From: Parvicella sp964387945
GTDB taxonomy: Bacteria; Bacteroidota; Bacteroidia; Flavobacteriales_D; Parvicellaceae
Length of the DNA: 64,000 nucleotides
Direction: 5' to 3'
Assembly (NCBI GenBank): GCA_964387945.1
Contig: CAYLYX010000014.1
Span: 1-64,000, forward strand
Both the position numbers and the translations under genes were made by a program. The notes under the pieces were generated by a model that was given only the letters and a program-made list of their open reading frames with translations, ran no database searches and was not told the origin of the DNA. Shown here in pieces: positions 1 through 8,602 of this stretch; the stretch's first letter is position 1, and every line of letters starts with the position of its first letter.

Positions 1-868
1 CAACTCCTCCTCTATTCTGAACTTTATATTCGTCAAGGTTTGTTCTCTTAATATACCCAGCGTGAGAAATTGAAACCACCACTTGGTTATCTGGGATCAG
101 ATCTTCGATACTCATTTCTGAAGCAGAATACTCGATGGTTGATTTTCTCTCATCACCATACTTCTCCTTAACTTCTAACAACTCATCTTTGATGATTTGC
201 ATTCTTCTGCTTTCATTCGCAAGAATGTCTTTCAAATCTTCAATTGTCTTCATCAAGTCATCGTACTCAGCTCTTAACTTATCTTGCTCCAGTCCGGTCA
301 ACTGTCTCAATCGCATTTCTACAATCGCCTTCGACTGAACCTCAGAAAGTTTGAACCTTTCCATTAAGTTCTCACGAGCTTCGTCTACATTGCTTGCCGC
401 TCGAATGATCTTAATTACCTCATCGATGTTATCTGAAGCAATGATCAACCCTTCCAAAATGTGAGCTCTCTCCTCTGCCTTGCGCAGTTCGTATTCTGTT
501 CTACGAACAATTACTTCATGTCTGTGCTCTACAAAGTAGTGGATCATATCCTTAAGATTCAACATCTTAGGTCTACCATCTACTAGGGCAATGTTATTAA
601 CAGAGAATGACGTTTGAAGCTGCGTATACTTATAAAGTTTGTTAAGAACAACGTTAGAAATAGCATCGCGCTTGATCTCATAAACGATACGCATACCGTT
701 TCTATCTGATTCGTCTCTGATTTCTGAGATACCTTCGATCTTTCCATCATTAACCAGATCAGCCGTCTTGGCAATCATATCAGCCTTGTTCACTTGATAA
801 GGAATCTCTGTAACAATAATCGCTTCTCTACCTTCTCGAATCTCTTCGATGGTAGCCTTAGCTCTCAT
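1..868 (-). CDS. gyrA: DNA gyrase subunit A, distal part (continues past the left edge)
   Basis: This is the continuation of gyrA after an in-frame TAA at 887-889. The frame stays open from 886 to the window edge and reads as the GyrA tower and coiled-coil region, with VTEIPYQVNKADMI, IRDESDRNGMRIVYE and LRQLTGLEQDKLRAEYDDL visible. The first ATG after the stop is at 866-868 (MRAKATIEE), so 868 is only the earliest possible restart; no ribosome binding site argues for it. In an intact protein this segment is fused to the N-terminal breakage-reunion domain next door. The C-terminal DNA-wrapping domain lies outside the window. Identification is firm. Whether it is translated separately, or the stop is a sequence error, cannot be decided here. 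Confidence 0.8.
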   Translation of the reverse strand, partial: MRAKATIEEIREGREAIIVTEIPYQVNKADMIAKTADLVNDGKIEGISEIRDESDRNGMRIVYEIKRDAISNVVLNKLYKYTQLQTSFSVNNIALVDGRPKMLNLKDMIHYFVEHRHEVIVRRTEYELRKAEERAHILEGLIIASDNIDEVIKIIRAASNVDEARENLMERFKLSEVQSKAIVEMRLRQLTGLEQDKLRAEYDDLMKTIEDLKDILANESRRMQIIKDELLEVKEKYGDERKSTIEYSASEMSIEDLIPDNQVVVSISHAGYIKRTNLDEYKVQNRGGV

Positions 869-886
869 TACGATTTTTCCTTTTCC

Positions 887-1564
887 TTAGATGATTCCAC
901 CTGTTGGGAAATCAGGAGCCTTAATGTATTGCATCAAGCCTTCTACATCAATATCTCTGTTATCTATGTAAGCAATGGTTCCATCGACAACTTCTGACAA
1001 GTTGTGTGGCGCCATATTGGTTGCCATACCTACCGCAATACCTGCAGCACCGTTCACTAACAAGTTAGGAATTCGTGTCGGTAAAACGGTTGGTTCTTGC
1101 AACGAATCATCAAAGTTTGGCGCAAAATCTACCGTCTCCTTATCCAAATCAGAAAGTAACTCTTCGGCTACTTTTTTCAACTTCGCTTCGGTATAACGCA
1201 TTGCTGCTGGACTATCCCCATCCACAGAACCAAAGTTTCCTTGTCCGTCTACCAAAGGGTAACGTAACGACCATTCTTGTGCCATACGCACCATGGTATC
1301 GTAAACTGATGAATCTCCATGTGGGTGGTACTTTCCGAGTACCTCACCGACAATTCTTGCAGACTTTTTATACGAACTGTTTGCACGTACTCCCAAGTCT
1401 AACATTCCATACAACACCCTTCTGTGTACTGGTTTCAAACCATCTCTCACATCAGGCAACGCACGAGAAACGATCACAGACATCGAATAATCGATGTAGG
1501 CTGTCTTCATTTCCTCTTCAATACTAACGGGAATAATTCTTTCTCCCTTTCCTTCTTCTGCCAT
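887..1564 (-). CDS. gyrA: DNA gyrase subunit A, N-terminal part ended by a premature stop
   Basis: This is the winged-helix start of the type IIA topoisomerase that introduces negative supercoils with GyrB. The catalytic tyrosine is Y124 in AAMRYTEAKL. The quinolone-determining loop HPHGDSSVYD carries Ser85 and Asp89, the usual sensitive-type residues. The reading frame ends after residue 225 in APDFPTGGII. Other GyrA proteins continue with about twelve more residues before a G[RK]G[RK]-V-MRA motif. Here TAA is followed at once, in the same frame, by GKGKIVMRAKA. The simplest reading is an in-frame loss of 33 bp that joined TA and A into a stop codon. GyrA is essential, so this is either an assembly or read error, a pseudogene with another copy elsewhere, or a true split gene. 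Confidence 0.85.
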   Translation of the reverse strand: MAEEGKGERIIPVSIEEEMKTAYIDYSMSVIVSRALPDVRDGLKPVHRRVLYGMLDLGVRANSSYKKSARIVGEVLGKYHPHGDSSVYDTMVRMAQEWSLRYPLVDGQGNFGSVDGDSPAAMRYTEAKLKKVAEELLSDLDKETVDFAPNFDDSLQEPTVLPTRIPNLLVNGAAGIAVGMATNMAPHNLSEVVDGTIAYIDNRDIDVEGLMQYIKAPDFPTGGII

Positions 1565-1598
1565 TCTTTAAATTACTTTTGTTTCTTAATTATTGTTG

Positions 1599-1624
1599 AG
1601 ATGTTATCTGGACGCCAGACATCT
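1599..1624 (-). promoter_or_regulatory. hairpin in the gyrA 5' leader
   Basis: On the minus strand AGATG pairs with CATCT and TCTGG pairs with CCAGA, around a CGT loop with a TAA bulge. It lies between the predicted gyrA start of transcription (about 1682) and the ATG at 1564, so it would be in the mRNA leader. No T-run follows, so it is not a terminator. Function unknown. Confidence 0.4.
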
Positions 1625-1688
1625 GACGTTAGATTTTAAGTGCTGTTTCAAAAGAATCTATTCACGAACTCGCCCATCTCAACAGTTT

Positions 1689-1696
1689 CAAAGGTA
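1689..1696 (-). promoter_or_regulatory. gyrA promoter, -7 box TACCTTTG
   Basis: The reverse strand reads TACCTTTG, an exact match to the Bacteroidota -7 element TAnnTTTG. A TTG lies 16 bp upstream and could serve as the -33 element. The predicted leader is about 118 nt. Confidence 0.5.
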
Positions 1697-2009
1697 ATTC
1701 TTAGTTCTGGTTCAATCATCTAGTAAACCTCCAAGTTTTGAACATCTGACTGAAGAATTGAACAATCTTCAAAAACATGACATTTTTTCATGAAAATTCG
1801 GGAAATCGCTTCTAAAGCGGTAAAAATCAAAAATTGACTTTCCGTACATTTTGTGTCATTTTGAAACAACGTCTTTAAAACGCCTTAAAACGATTCTTTG
1901 ATACGTTCGTCATCAAACCTTGACAGCCGGTTGATTAGGAAGCAACCTTCCCAACAGAAAAGTGTTTATAATTATAGATCACGGCACAAATTTTGCGCTG
2001 TTGATTAAT

Positions 2010-2017
2010 TAAATTTG
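2010..2017 (+). promoter_or_regulatory. candidate clpC promoter, -7 box TAAATTTG
   Basis: TAAATTTG matches TAnnTTTG about 55 bp before the clpC ATG. A TTTG lies 14 bp upstream, closer than usual for a -33 element. No CtsR-like operator repeat was seen. Confidence 0.4.
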
Positions 2018-2072
2018 ATTTTTGAGAGAAATCAGGTATTTTTACTATTATTACAAACGAATTTAAGACGGT

Positions 2073-4667
2073 ATGGAGGCGAAGTTTTCAGCTAGAGTTA
2101 AGGATGTGATCAGTTACAGCAGAGAAGAGTCATTGCGACTTGGACATGACTACATCGGAGTGGAGCATTTACTGCTCGGACTAATCCGTGAAGGAGAAGG
2201 TATTGCGGTGAAGATCATGACAGACGCCCGCGTTGATATGAAAGAGTTGAGAATGCAATTGGAATCGAAACTTCCAAAAGGGGTGGGCAAATCTGCTAAT
2301 AGCGGAAATATTCCATTGCTGAAACAAGCTGAAAAAGTATTGAAGATTACTTACCTTGAAGCAAAATTGTTTAAGAGTAATATGATCGGGACCGAACATT
2401 TACTTCTTTCCATTCTTAAAGAAGAAGATAACATTGCTACGCAGGTCTTGAATCAGTTTAAAATTGATTACGAATACGTTAAAGAAGAATTAGAATTAAT
2501 GATGGAACAAGGATATAAGGAGCCAAAAGCGGAATTCCCTAGCACACCTTCTGACGATGAAGGTATGACTGGCGGTGGATTCGGTAGTGGCGGAGATGGT
2601 GGAATGAGAAAACCTTCTGACTCTAAATCAAAAACTCCTGTATTGGACAATTTTGGTAGAGATCTTACGAAATATGCCGAAGAAGGTAAACTTGACCCTA
2701 TCGTGGGACGAGAAAAAGAAATTGAACGCGTTTCTCAAATCTTGAGTAGAAGAAAGAAAAACAACCCGATTTTAATCGGTGAACCTGGAGTGGGTAAATC
2801 TGCGATTGCAGAAGGACTTGCATTGCGAATTGTTCAACGAAAAGTGAGCCGTGTGCTGTACAACAAGCGCGTTGTTTCTTTAGATTTGGCTTCGCTTGTT
2901 GCTGGAACAAAGTACAGAGGTCAGTTTGAGGAGAGAATGAAAGCAGTGATGAATGAATTGGAGAAATCTCCAGACATTATCTTGTTCATTGATGAAATTC
3001 ACACCATTATTGGTGCAGGTGGAGCTTCTGGTTCTTTGGATGCTTCGAACATGTTCAAACCAGCCTTGGCAAGAGGTGAGATTCAATGTATTGGTGCTAC
3101 TACCCTTGATGAATATAGACAATATATCGAGAAGGATGGAGCTCTAGAAAGAAGATTCCAGAAGGTATTGGTTGAACCTACTACCATGGATGAGACCATT
3201 CAAATCCTTAACAACATTAAAGAGAAATACGAAGAGCATCATAACGTTACGTATACTGAAGAAGCTGTTCAAGCTTGTGTAAAACTAACGGAACGCTATA
3301 TCGCTGATCGACACCTTCCAGACAAAGCAATTGATGCATTGGATGAAGTAGGGTCACGAGTGCACATCTCAAATATTAATGTTCCGAAAAACATTATTGA
3401 GATTGAGCAGAAGATCGAAGACATTAAAGATGAGAAAACACGCGTAGTTAGAAGTCAGCAATACGAAGAAGCTGCTAAACTGAGAGACACAGAGCGTAAA
3501 CTTATTGAAGAGCTTGAAGCTGCCAAGCAAAAGTGGGAGGAAGAAAGTAAGTCTCATCGTATTACGGTTACTGAAGATAACGTAGCTGAAGTGGTAGCGA
3601 TGATGACAGGAATTCCTGTGACACGTGTGGCTGAAAAAGAGTCTGGGAGACTACGTAACATGTCAGAAGACCTAAAAGGTTCTGTAATTGGTCAAGACGA
3701 GGCGATTGCGAAAGTAGTTAAAGCCATTCAACGAAACAGAGCTGGATTAAAAGATCCGAACAAGCCGATCGGTTCGTTTATTTTCTTAGGACCAACAGGT
3801 GTGGGTAAAACACAAATCTGTAAAGTATTGGCCAAATATATGTTTGATACAGAGGAAGCTCTGATTCGAATTGACATGAGTGAGTACATGGAGAAATTTG
3901 CTGTTTCGAGATTGATTGGAGCACCTCCAGGATACGTTGGATATGAAGAAGGTGGTCAGTTGACAGAGAAAGTGAGAAGAAAGCCCTACTCTATCGTTTT
4001 GCTAGATGAGATTGAAAAGGCACACCCAGACGTATTTAACTTGTTGTTACAAGCCTTAGATGATGGTCAGTTAACGGACAGCCTTGGTAGAAAGGTAGAT
4101 TTCCGTAATACAATCATGATCATGACGTCTAACATTGGCGCACGTCAATTATCAGACTTTGGAACTGGAGTTGGTTTCGGAACGAAATCACAAACGGATA
4201 ACAAAACCGAGAATCAAAAATCGGTTATTGCAGCCGCTTTGAAAAAAGCTTTTTCTCCAGAATTCCTAAACAGAATTGATGATATCGTGATGTTTAACTC
4301 GCTGTCTAACGAAGACATTCACAAAATCATTGATATTGAGCTGAAAGCTTTGTTTAAGCGAATCGTAGATTTAGGCTATGAAATCGAGCTAACGGACGAA
4401 GCAAAGAACTTTATTGCCGAAAAGGGGTATGATCCAAAGTTTGGTGCACGTCCGTTAAAGAGAGCAATCCAGAAGTACTTGGAAGACCCTCTTGCAGAAC
4501 AAATCATCAACGCTGACCTCAATGAAGGAGATACGATTAAAGTGTCTTTTGATAAGGACAAAGAAGAATTGAAATTTGGAAATACTAAAGCAAAGTCTTC
4601 TAAAAAGAAAAAAGATGAAGAACCTTCTGAAGAAAAAGAGGAAGATAAAGAAGGTAAGGAAGATTAA
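2073..4667 (+). CDS. clpC: ATP-dependent Clp protease ATP-binding subunit ClpC
   Basis: This is a class I Clp/Hsp100 unfoldase (864 aa) that feeds proteins to ClpP in the cytoplasm. In order: a Clp_N double repeat (about 1-145, EHLLLGLI and EHLLLSIL), a glycine-rich linker, AAA-1 with Walker A GEPGVGKSA near residue 237, a UVR-containing middle domain (about 445-495), AAA-2 with Walker A GPTGVGKT near 573, and the D2 small domain. A GVGFGT loop in AAA-2 matches the ClpP-docking VGF loop and supports ClpC over ClpB. The last 40 or so residues are a Lys/Glu-rich tail. The start ATG has no competitor nearby. The gene stands alone and ends in a strong terminator. Confidence 0.96.
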   Translation: MEAKFSARVKDVISYSREESLRLGHDYIGVEHLLLGLIREGEGIAVKIMTDARVDMKELRMQLESKLPKGVGKSANSGNIPLLKQAEKVLKITYLEAKLFKSNMIGTEHLLLSILKEEDNIATQVLNQFKIDYEYVKEELELMMEQGYKEPKAEFPSTPSDDEGMTGGGFGSGGDGGMRKPSDSKSKTPVLDNFGRDLTKYAEEGKLDPIVGREKEIERVSQILSRRKKNNPILIGEPGVGKSAIAEGLALRIVQRKVSRVLYNKRVVSLDLASLVAGTKYRGQFEERMKAVMNELEKSPDIILFIDEIHTIIGAGGASGSLDASNMFKPALARGEIQCIGATTLDEYRQYIEKDGALERRFQKVLVEPTTMDETIQILNNIKEKYEEHHNVTYTEEAVQACVKLTERYIADRHLPDKAIDALDEVGSRVHISNINVPKNIIEIEQKIEDIKDEKTRVVRSQQYEEAAKLRDTERKLIEELEAAKQKWEEESKSHRITVTEDNVAEVVAMMTGIPVTRVAEKESGRLRNMSEDLKGSVIGQDEAIAKVVKAIQRNRAGLKDPNKPIGSFIFLGPTGVGKTQICKVLAKYMFDTEEALIRIDMSEYMEKFAVSRLIGAPPGYVGYEEGGQLTEKVRRKPYSIVLLDEIEKAHPDVFNLLLQALDDGQLTDSLGRKVDFRNTIMIMTSNIGARQLSDFGTGVGFGTKSQTDNKTENQKSVIAAALKKAFSPEFLNRIDDIVMFNSLSNEDIHKIIDIELKALFKRIVDLGYEIELTDEAKNFIAEKGYDPKFGARPLKRAIQKYLEDPLAEQIINADLNEGDTIKVSFDKDKEELKFGNTKAKSSKKKKDEEPSEEKEEDKEGKED

Positions 4668-4693
4668 CTCACTTGAACGCTGAATAAGTAAGA

Positions 4694-4722
4694 AGCCGTT
4701 TCGAAAGAGACGGCTTTTTTTT
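4694..4722. terminator. terminator between clpC and a convergent gene
   Basis: AGCCGTTTC and GAGACGGCT form a 9-bp stem (one G-T pair) with a GAAA loop, followed by eight T on the plus strand. It ends clpC. The opposing gene's stop codon overlaps the T-run at 4721-4723. Confidence 0.85.
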
Positions 4723-5227
4723 ATCTTCTTTTCTTAGCAACTGGCGGATTGTAACGTACATTCTCCAATTCCAAAAGAGACTGAATTTCCTTTAGTTTAG
4801 TTGTCGCACTTTCTTGATTCAACGACTCAAAAATTACAAATCGCTTGGAATAGTCATTGTTCAGTAACACTACTTTATAGAGCATATCTGTGAATTTGGT
4901 TGGGTTCACTCCACGTACTGATCGATTATGACTTACCTTATTCGATAAAAGAGATATTGCACTGTAACCTCCCACCTCAATCCACTTACCTTTCTTTATC
5001 CCAAATGTAGTGGTATACTTCAGCACTTTCTTCTCGCCTACATTTATAACCAAACCTTCGAATGCCGTGAGGATAAATAATCCAACAAGACACAGTAAAC
5101 CACCAACAATGTAATAGGATTCCTCTGCAGCATCAATTAACAAATAGATGCCAGCGATGATTGATACAACACTGAAAACAACTCCCAATGCAGGAAAGGA
5201 AGATTTGAAATAGACCGATTTCTTCAT
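4721..5227 (-). CDS. two-helix membrane protein of unknown function
   Basis: A 168-aa protein I do not recognise as a named family. Two hydrophobic segments at about residues 13-33 and 38-60 form a helical hairpin. They are followed by a soluble domain of about 100 residues with alternating hydrophobic strands and a basic C-terminus (KKRR). The arrangement resembles small membrane proteins with a PH-like cytoplasmic domain, but that is a guess from pattern only. It starts at an ATG at 5225-5227, directly downstream of the lolA terminator, so it probably has its own promoter. Confidence 0.6.
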   Translation of the reverse strand: MKKSVYFKSSFPALGVVFSVVSIIAGIYLLIDAAEESYYIVGGLLCLVGLFILTAFEGLVINVGEKKVLKYTTTFGIKKGKWIEVGGYSAISLLSNKVSHNRSVRGVNPTKFTDMLYKVVLLNNDYSKRFVIFESLNQESATTKLKEIQSLLELENVRYNPPVAKKRR

Positions 5228-5240
5228 ACTCCAATTTATA

Positions 5241-5275
5241 AAAAAAAATCCCTTTATCTTTCGATAAAGGGATTT
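5241..5275 (-). terminator. lolA terminator
   Basis: On the minus strand AAATCCCTTTATC and GATAAAGGGATTT form a perfect 13-bp stem with a four-base loop, followed by a run of T. It sits between lolA and the next minus-strand gene. Confidence 0.85.
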
Positions 5276-5298
5276 CCATTTTTAATATTGTAACAACC

Positions 5299-5934
5299 TT
5301 AAATTGTGTTGTCGATCTCGATCACACCTTTGTGTTTTGCCTTATTCCATTTAAAAGCATCATCGCTGATCTCTACGTTAGGGCTAAACTTTGTAATGGT
5401 GAATAGAATCAAAACGTTCTCTTTTGTTTTGATGATCGCTTTCTTAATTCTATTGTTCTTCGTGTCTACTGTAAGCACAACCGTGTGGTATTTACTATCC
5501 TTCGCATCGGTTGGGAACAATTTGATTTCGTGCTCCGTAGCGCTAATCTCTTTGCTATACTGGTACTTAAAGTTGTCTTCCCAGATGTTTAGAATTTCAC
5601 TTGGATCGATACCTCCTTCTACATCCTCTAAAAAGTCGATGTAGCACTCATTTTCTTCATCCATGTAGGTCCAAACTTTCTCTCCGTCACTATATACCTC
5701 TGTAGACTTGGTCTCGTAAAAGTATTTGCCATCCTTAACTTTAGCCGTACCGTCCTGATTAGAATTCATATCACCACCTTTAATTATCAGGTTGAACTCC
5801 AATTCAACAGTTTTATACGTCTTACTCTCTTCGCTCAGTTTATCCAAAATCTCTTTGGCTTTCTCATCATTTTCTTGAGCTACTCCCGAAAGCGCTACGG
5901 CTCCCAAAACGATCATTGTAAATAACTTCTTCAT
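5299..5934 (-). CDS. lolA: outer-membrane lipoprotein carrier LolA family protein
   Basis: A 211-aa periplasmic protein of the LolA family, which ferries lipoproteins from the inner to the outer membrane. A signal peptide covers about residues 1-19 (cleavage near SGVAQ). The rest fits the LolA fold: an N-terminal helix (EILDKLSEESKTYKTVELEF), then many short strands including DGKYFYET and EKVWTYMDEENE, and a late ITKFSPNVEISDDAFKW strand pair. It lies 35 bp downstream of ftsK, a common Bacteroidota gene order, and probably shares its transcript. Bacteroidota LolA-like proteins are divergent, so the family is safe but strict equivalence to E. coli LolA is inferred. Confidence 0.8.
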   Translation of the reverse strand: MKKLFTMIVLGAVALSGVAQENDEKAKEILDKLSEESKTYKTVELEFNLIIKGGDMNSNQDGTAKVKDGKYFYETKSTEVYSDGEKVWTYMDEENECYIDFLEDVEGGIDPSEILNIWEDNFKYQYSKEISATEHEIKLFPTDAKDSKYHTVVLTVDTKNNRIKKAIIKTKENVLILFTITKFSPNVEISDDAFKWNKAKHKGVIEIDNTI

Positions 5935-5969
5935 ATCAATTTCTTTAATCTATTTTTCAATTGGTTAGA

Positions 5970-8462
5970 CTACAAAAGTCCTTTTTCACGTAGGTTACTC
6001 AAAAACTGTTCCAAAGCTAATACATCTTGTACTAAAACTTCTCTTGGCTTACTTCCACGATGTTGTCCAATCAGTCCCGTAGCCTCCATTTGATCAATGA
6101 TTCTACCGGCTCTATTGTACCCTATTTTTAATTTTCTTTGAATATTTGAGGCTGAACCAGCTTGCGCATTTACAACAATTTCTGCTGCTTCTTCAAAGAG
6201 TGAATCCAACGCATCGTCCAATTCTTTAGTACTTCCTTCTCCTTCCATTTCTGGTTCAGGTAATTCATAGGCATTTGGATAAGCCCTTTGTGAACCAATG
6301 AACTCCGTAATGTCATCCACCTCTGGTGTGTCTACAAATCCACACTGCAGACGCACCAGTTCATTCCCTGGCGAAAAGAGCATATCTCCACGACCAATCA
6401 ACTGATCGGCTCCACCTGCATCAAGAATCGTTCGGGAATCGATCTTAGATGTTACTCTAAACGCAACTCGAGAGGGGAAGTTAGCCTTAATGATACCCGT
6501 AATTACGTTAACCGATGGTCGTTGCGTAGCCACAATCAAATGAATACCGATGGCTCGTGCCAGCTGCGCTAAACGTGCGATAGGTGTTTCTACTTCTTTT
6601 CCTGCCGTCATGATCAAGTCGGCAAACTCATCAATTACCAGTACGATGTAGGGCAAGTAACGATGTCCATTTTCGGGGTTCAGCTTACGGTTGATGAATT
6701 TCTGGTTGTACTCTTTAATGTTTCTTACCATCGCATCTTTGAGCAACTCGTAGCGGTTGTCCATCTCAACACAAAGACTATTTAAGGTCTCTACCACTTT
6801 GCTTGTATCGGTGATGATCGCATCAGAATCTCCAGGCAGTTTAGCCAAGAAATGACGCTCAATTTTATTGAACAGGGTCAATTCAACTTTCTTCGGATCT
6901 ACCAAGACAAATTTAACCTGAGCAGGATGTTTCTTGTAAAGGATAGACACCAAAATAGCGTTCAAACCTACCGACTTACCTTGTCCCGTAGCACCTGCCA
7001 TTAGTAAGTGGGGCATTTTGGTCAAATCGGTTACAAAAGATTCGTTAGAGATCGTTTTTCCTAAAGCTACAGGAAGTTCCATCTTATTATTCTGGAATTT
7101 ATCCGAAGCAATTAAAGAACGCATGGAAACGATATCTGGATTCGAATTTGGCACTTCGATCCCCACCGTTCCTTTACCCGGCATCGGTGCGATGATTCGA
7201 ATTCCTAAGGCTGCTAAGCTCAGTGCAATGTCATCCTCTAGGTTCTTAATTTTTGAAATTCGAACTCCAGGTGCAGGTACAATCTCATAAAGTGTAACGG
7301 TAGGTCCAATCGTGGCCTTGATCTTCGAGATTTCAATCTTGTAGTTCTGAAGCGTCTCGATGATGTTATTCTTGTTGCGCTCCAACTCTTCCTTGTTCAT
7401 TTGGATTTGTCCACCACCGTGGTCTTCCAGCAAATCCAAACCGGGCAATTCATAGCTCGACAAATCTAGCTTAGGATCGTACTCACCAAATTCCTTCACC
7501 TTATCTTTTAACTCTCCGTCATCTAGTGTTTGTTCTTCATCTGGAACGGTCACCTCAAAATCATCATCACTTTCCTCATCTGCTTCGCTCTCGGTTTCCA
7601 CCTCTGGCTCTGGCTTAGCTTCCTCTTCGTCTTCTTCTACCTCCAATTCCAACAATGGATTTTCATTCACCTGCTCTTCTTCCTCCTCTTCCTCTTCTTC
7701 ATTAAGGTCAACTACTACCGGAGCCTCGTCTTCAATAATCTCTTCTTCCTTAATTTTATTGGTCGCCTCCATTTCCTCCTCTGGGATAAATTCACTTTTG
7801 GAACGGTCAAACCATTGCTTTACAAATGCAAAAGAAGGATTGAATAAAACCACAACAGCAAGCAAACCAGAGAATAAAACAAAGAATAATGCTCCTACAA
7901 ACCCTAGCGCAGAGTCTACCCATTGAATGATTTGTTCTCCAAACAATCCGCCCATAAAATCTCTGGGAGCATCAAAGACAAAGGCCATGGCTACACTTAG
8001 CCATACCATTCCCACAAAACCAATTTTAACGGTTTTGAACAAGGGCAGAATTTTAATCTTAAAGACAATTCGGACCCCAATCAAGACGGCATAAAACGGA
8101 ATAAAAACGGAGGCGACACCGAACCAAACTTTTAAGAATTGATGAGCGGTAAGCGCTCCCAATTTACCCAACCAGTTGCGGATGTCGGATTCTTCACCGT
8201 TAAACACAAACCCCAAAGACTTACCGTCAATGATACTTGCGTCATACTTCCATGTAAATAAGTAAGAAATGCAGGCGATTATGGTGTACACACCAAATAA
8301 GATCAACAACAACCCGAAAGACTTATGCAGTCGTTCGTCTTTTAGAAAAGCAAACACATTCTTCACCCCATCTCCTACTCCGGACCTAGATTTGCTGGAT
8401 TTCTTCTTCTTTGACTCCGCTTTCGCTCCCTTTTTATATGTGTTTTTTGCCTTAGTCGCCAT
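5970..8462 (-). CDS. ftsK: DNA translocase FtsK
   Basis: This is the septum-located DNA pump that clears chromosome ends and activates XerCD recombination (830 aa). The N-terminus has a Lys-rich stretch and four membrane helices within about the first 210 residues. Next comes a very acidic linker (about 235-320, long Glu runs). The motor follows: Walker A GATGQGKSV near 487, Walker B VLVIDEFADL and the ATQRP motif. The C-terminal gamma winged helix contains IGYNRAGRIIDQMEATGL. I place the start at the ATG at 8460-8462 (MATKAKNTYKK). A TTG seven codons earlier is the end of a promoter box and would lie upstream of the transcript. The linker is shorter than in E. coli FtsK, as is usual here. 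Confidence 0.95.
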   Translation of the reverse strand: MATKAKNTYKKGAKAESKKKKSSKSRSGVGDGVKNVFAFLKDERLHKSFGLLLILFGVYTIIACISYLFTWKYDASIIDGKSLGFVFNGEESDIRNWLGKLGALTAHQFLKVWFGVASVFIPFYAVLIGVRIVFKIKILPLFKTVKIGFVGMVWLSVAMAFVFDAPRDFMGGLFGEQIIQWVDSALGFVGALFFVLFSGLLAVVVLFNPSFAFVKQWFDRSKSEFIPEEEMEATNKIKEEEIIEDEAPVVVDLNEEEEEEEEEQVNENPLLELEVEEDEEEAKPEPEVETESEADEESDDDFEVTVPDEEQTLDDGELKDKVKEFGEYDPKLDLSSYELPGLDLLEDHGGGQIQMNKEELERNKNNIIETLQNYKIEISKIKATIGPTVTLYEIVPAPGVRISKIKNLEDDIALSLAALGIRIIAPMPGKGTVGIEVPNSNPDIVSMRSLIASDKFQNNKMELPVALGKTISNESFVTDLTKMPHLLMAGATGQGKSVGLNAILVSILYKKHPAQVKFVLVDPKKVELTLFNKIERHFLAKLPGDSDAIITDTSKVVETLNSLCVEMDNRYELLKDAMVRNIKEYNQKFINRKLNPENGHRYLPYIVLVIDEFADLIMTAGKEVETPIARLAQLARAIGIHLIVATQRPSVNVITGIIKANFPSRVAFRVTSKIDSRTILDAGGADQLIGRGDMLFSPGNELVRLQCGFVDTPEVDDITEFIGSQRAYPNAYELPEPEMEGEGSTKELDDALDSLFEEAAEIVVNAQAGSASNIQRKLKIGYNRAGRIIDQMEATGLIGQHRGSKPREVLVQDVLALEQFLSNLREKGLL

Positions 8463-8480
8463 ACACTTTTTTCCAATAGA

Positions 8481-8488
8481 CAAAAATA
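8481..8488 (-). promoter_or_regulatory. ftsK-lolA promoter, -7 box TATTTTTG
   Basis: The reverse strand reads TATTTTTG (TAnnTTTG), ending 18 bp before the ATG at 8462. It overlaps the TTG that would otherwise extend ftsK, so it fixes the start. No good -33 TTTG was seen. Confidence 0.5.
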
Positions 8489-8551
8489 ACCGCTTTACGA
8501 AGTCATACTGAGGACAGAAGCTTTGATTATAAACGACAAAATGTTAGCAAT

Positions 8552-8580
8552 AAAAAAGCCCTGACAGTACTGCCAGGGCT
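8552..8580 (-). terminator. terminator after the lipoprotein pair
   Basis: On the minus strand AGCCCTGGCAG and CTGTCAGGGCT form an 11-bp stem with one G-T pair and a two-base loop, followed by six T. It ends the 9276-10010/8603-9265 unit. Confidence 0.85.
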
Positions 8581-8602
8581 CATCCGTTCGTTGTGAAATA
8601 GG

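Larger units (their letters stand above)
1565..2072. other. gyrA-clpC divergent intergenic region
   Basis: This 508-bp gap separates two divergent genes. It holds a gyrA promoter box near 1690, a leader hairpin at 1599-1624 and a candidate clpC promoter box at 2010-2017. The remaining stretch, about 1720-2000, is A+T rich. I see no ORF, tRNA or clear operator in it. Confidence 0.5.
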
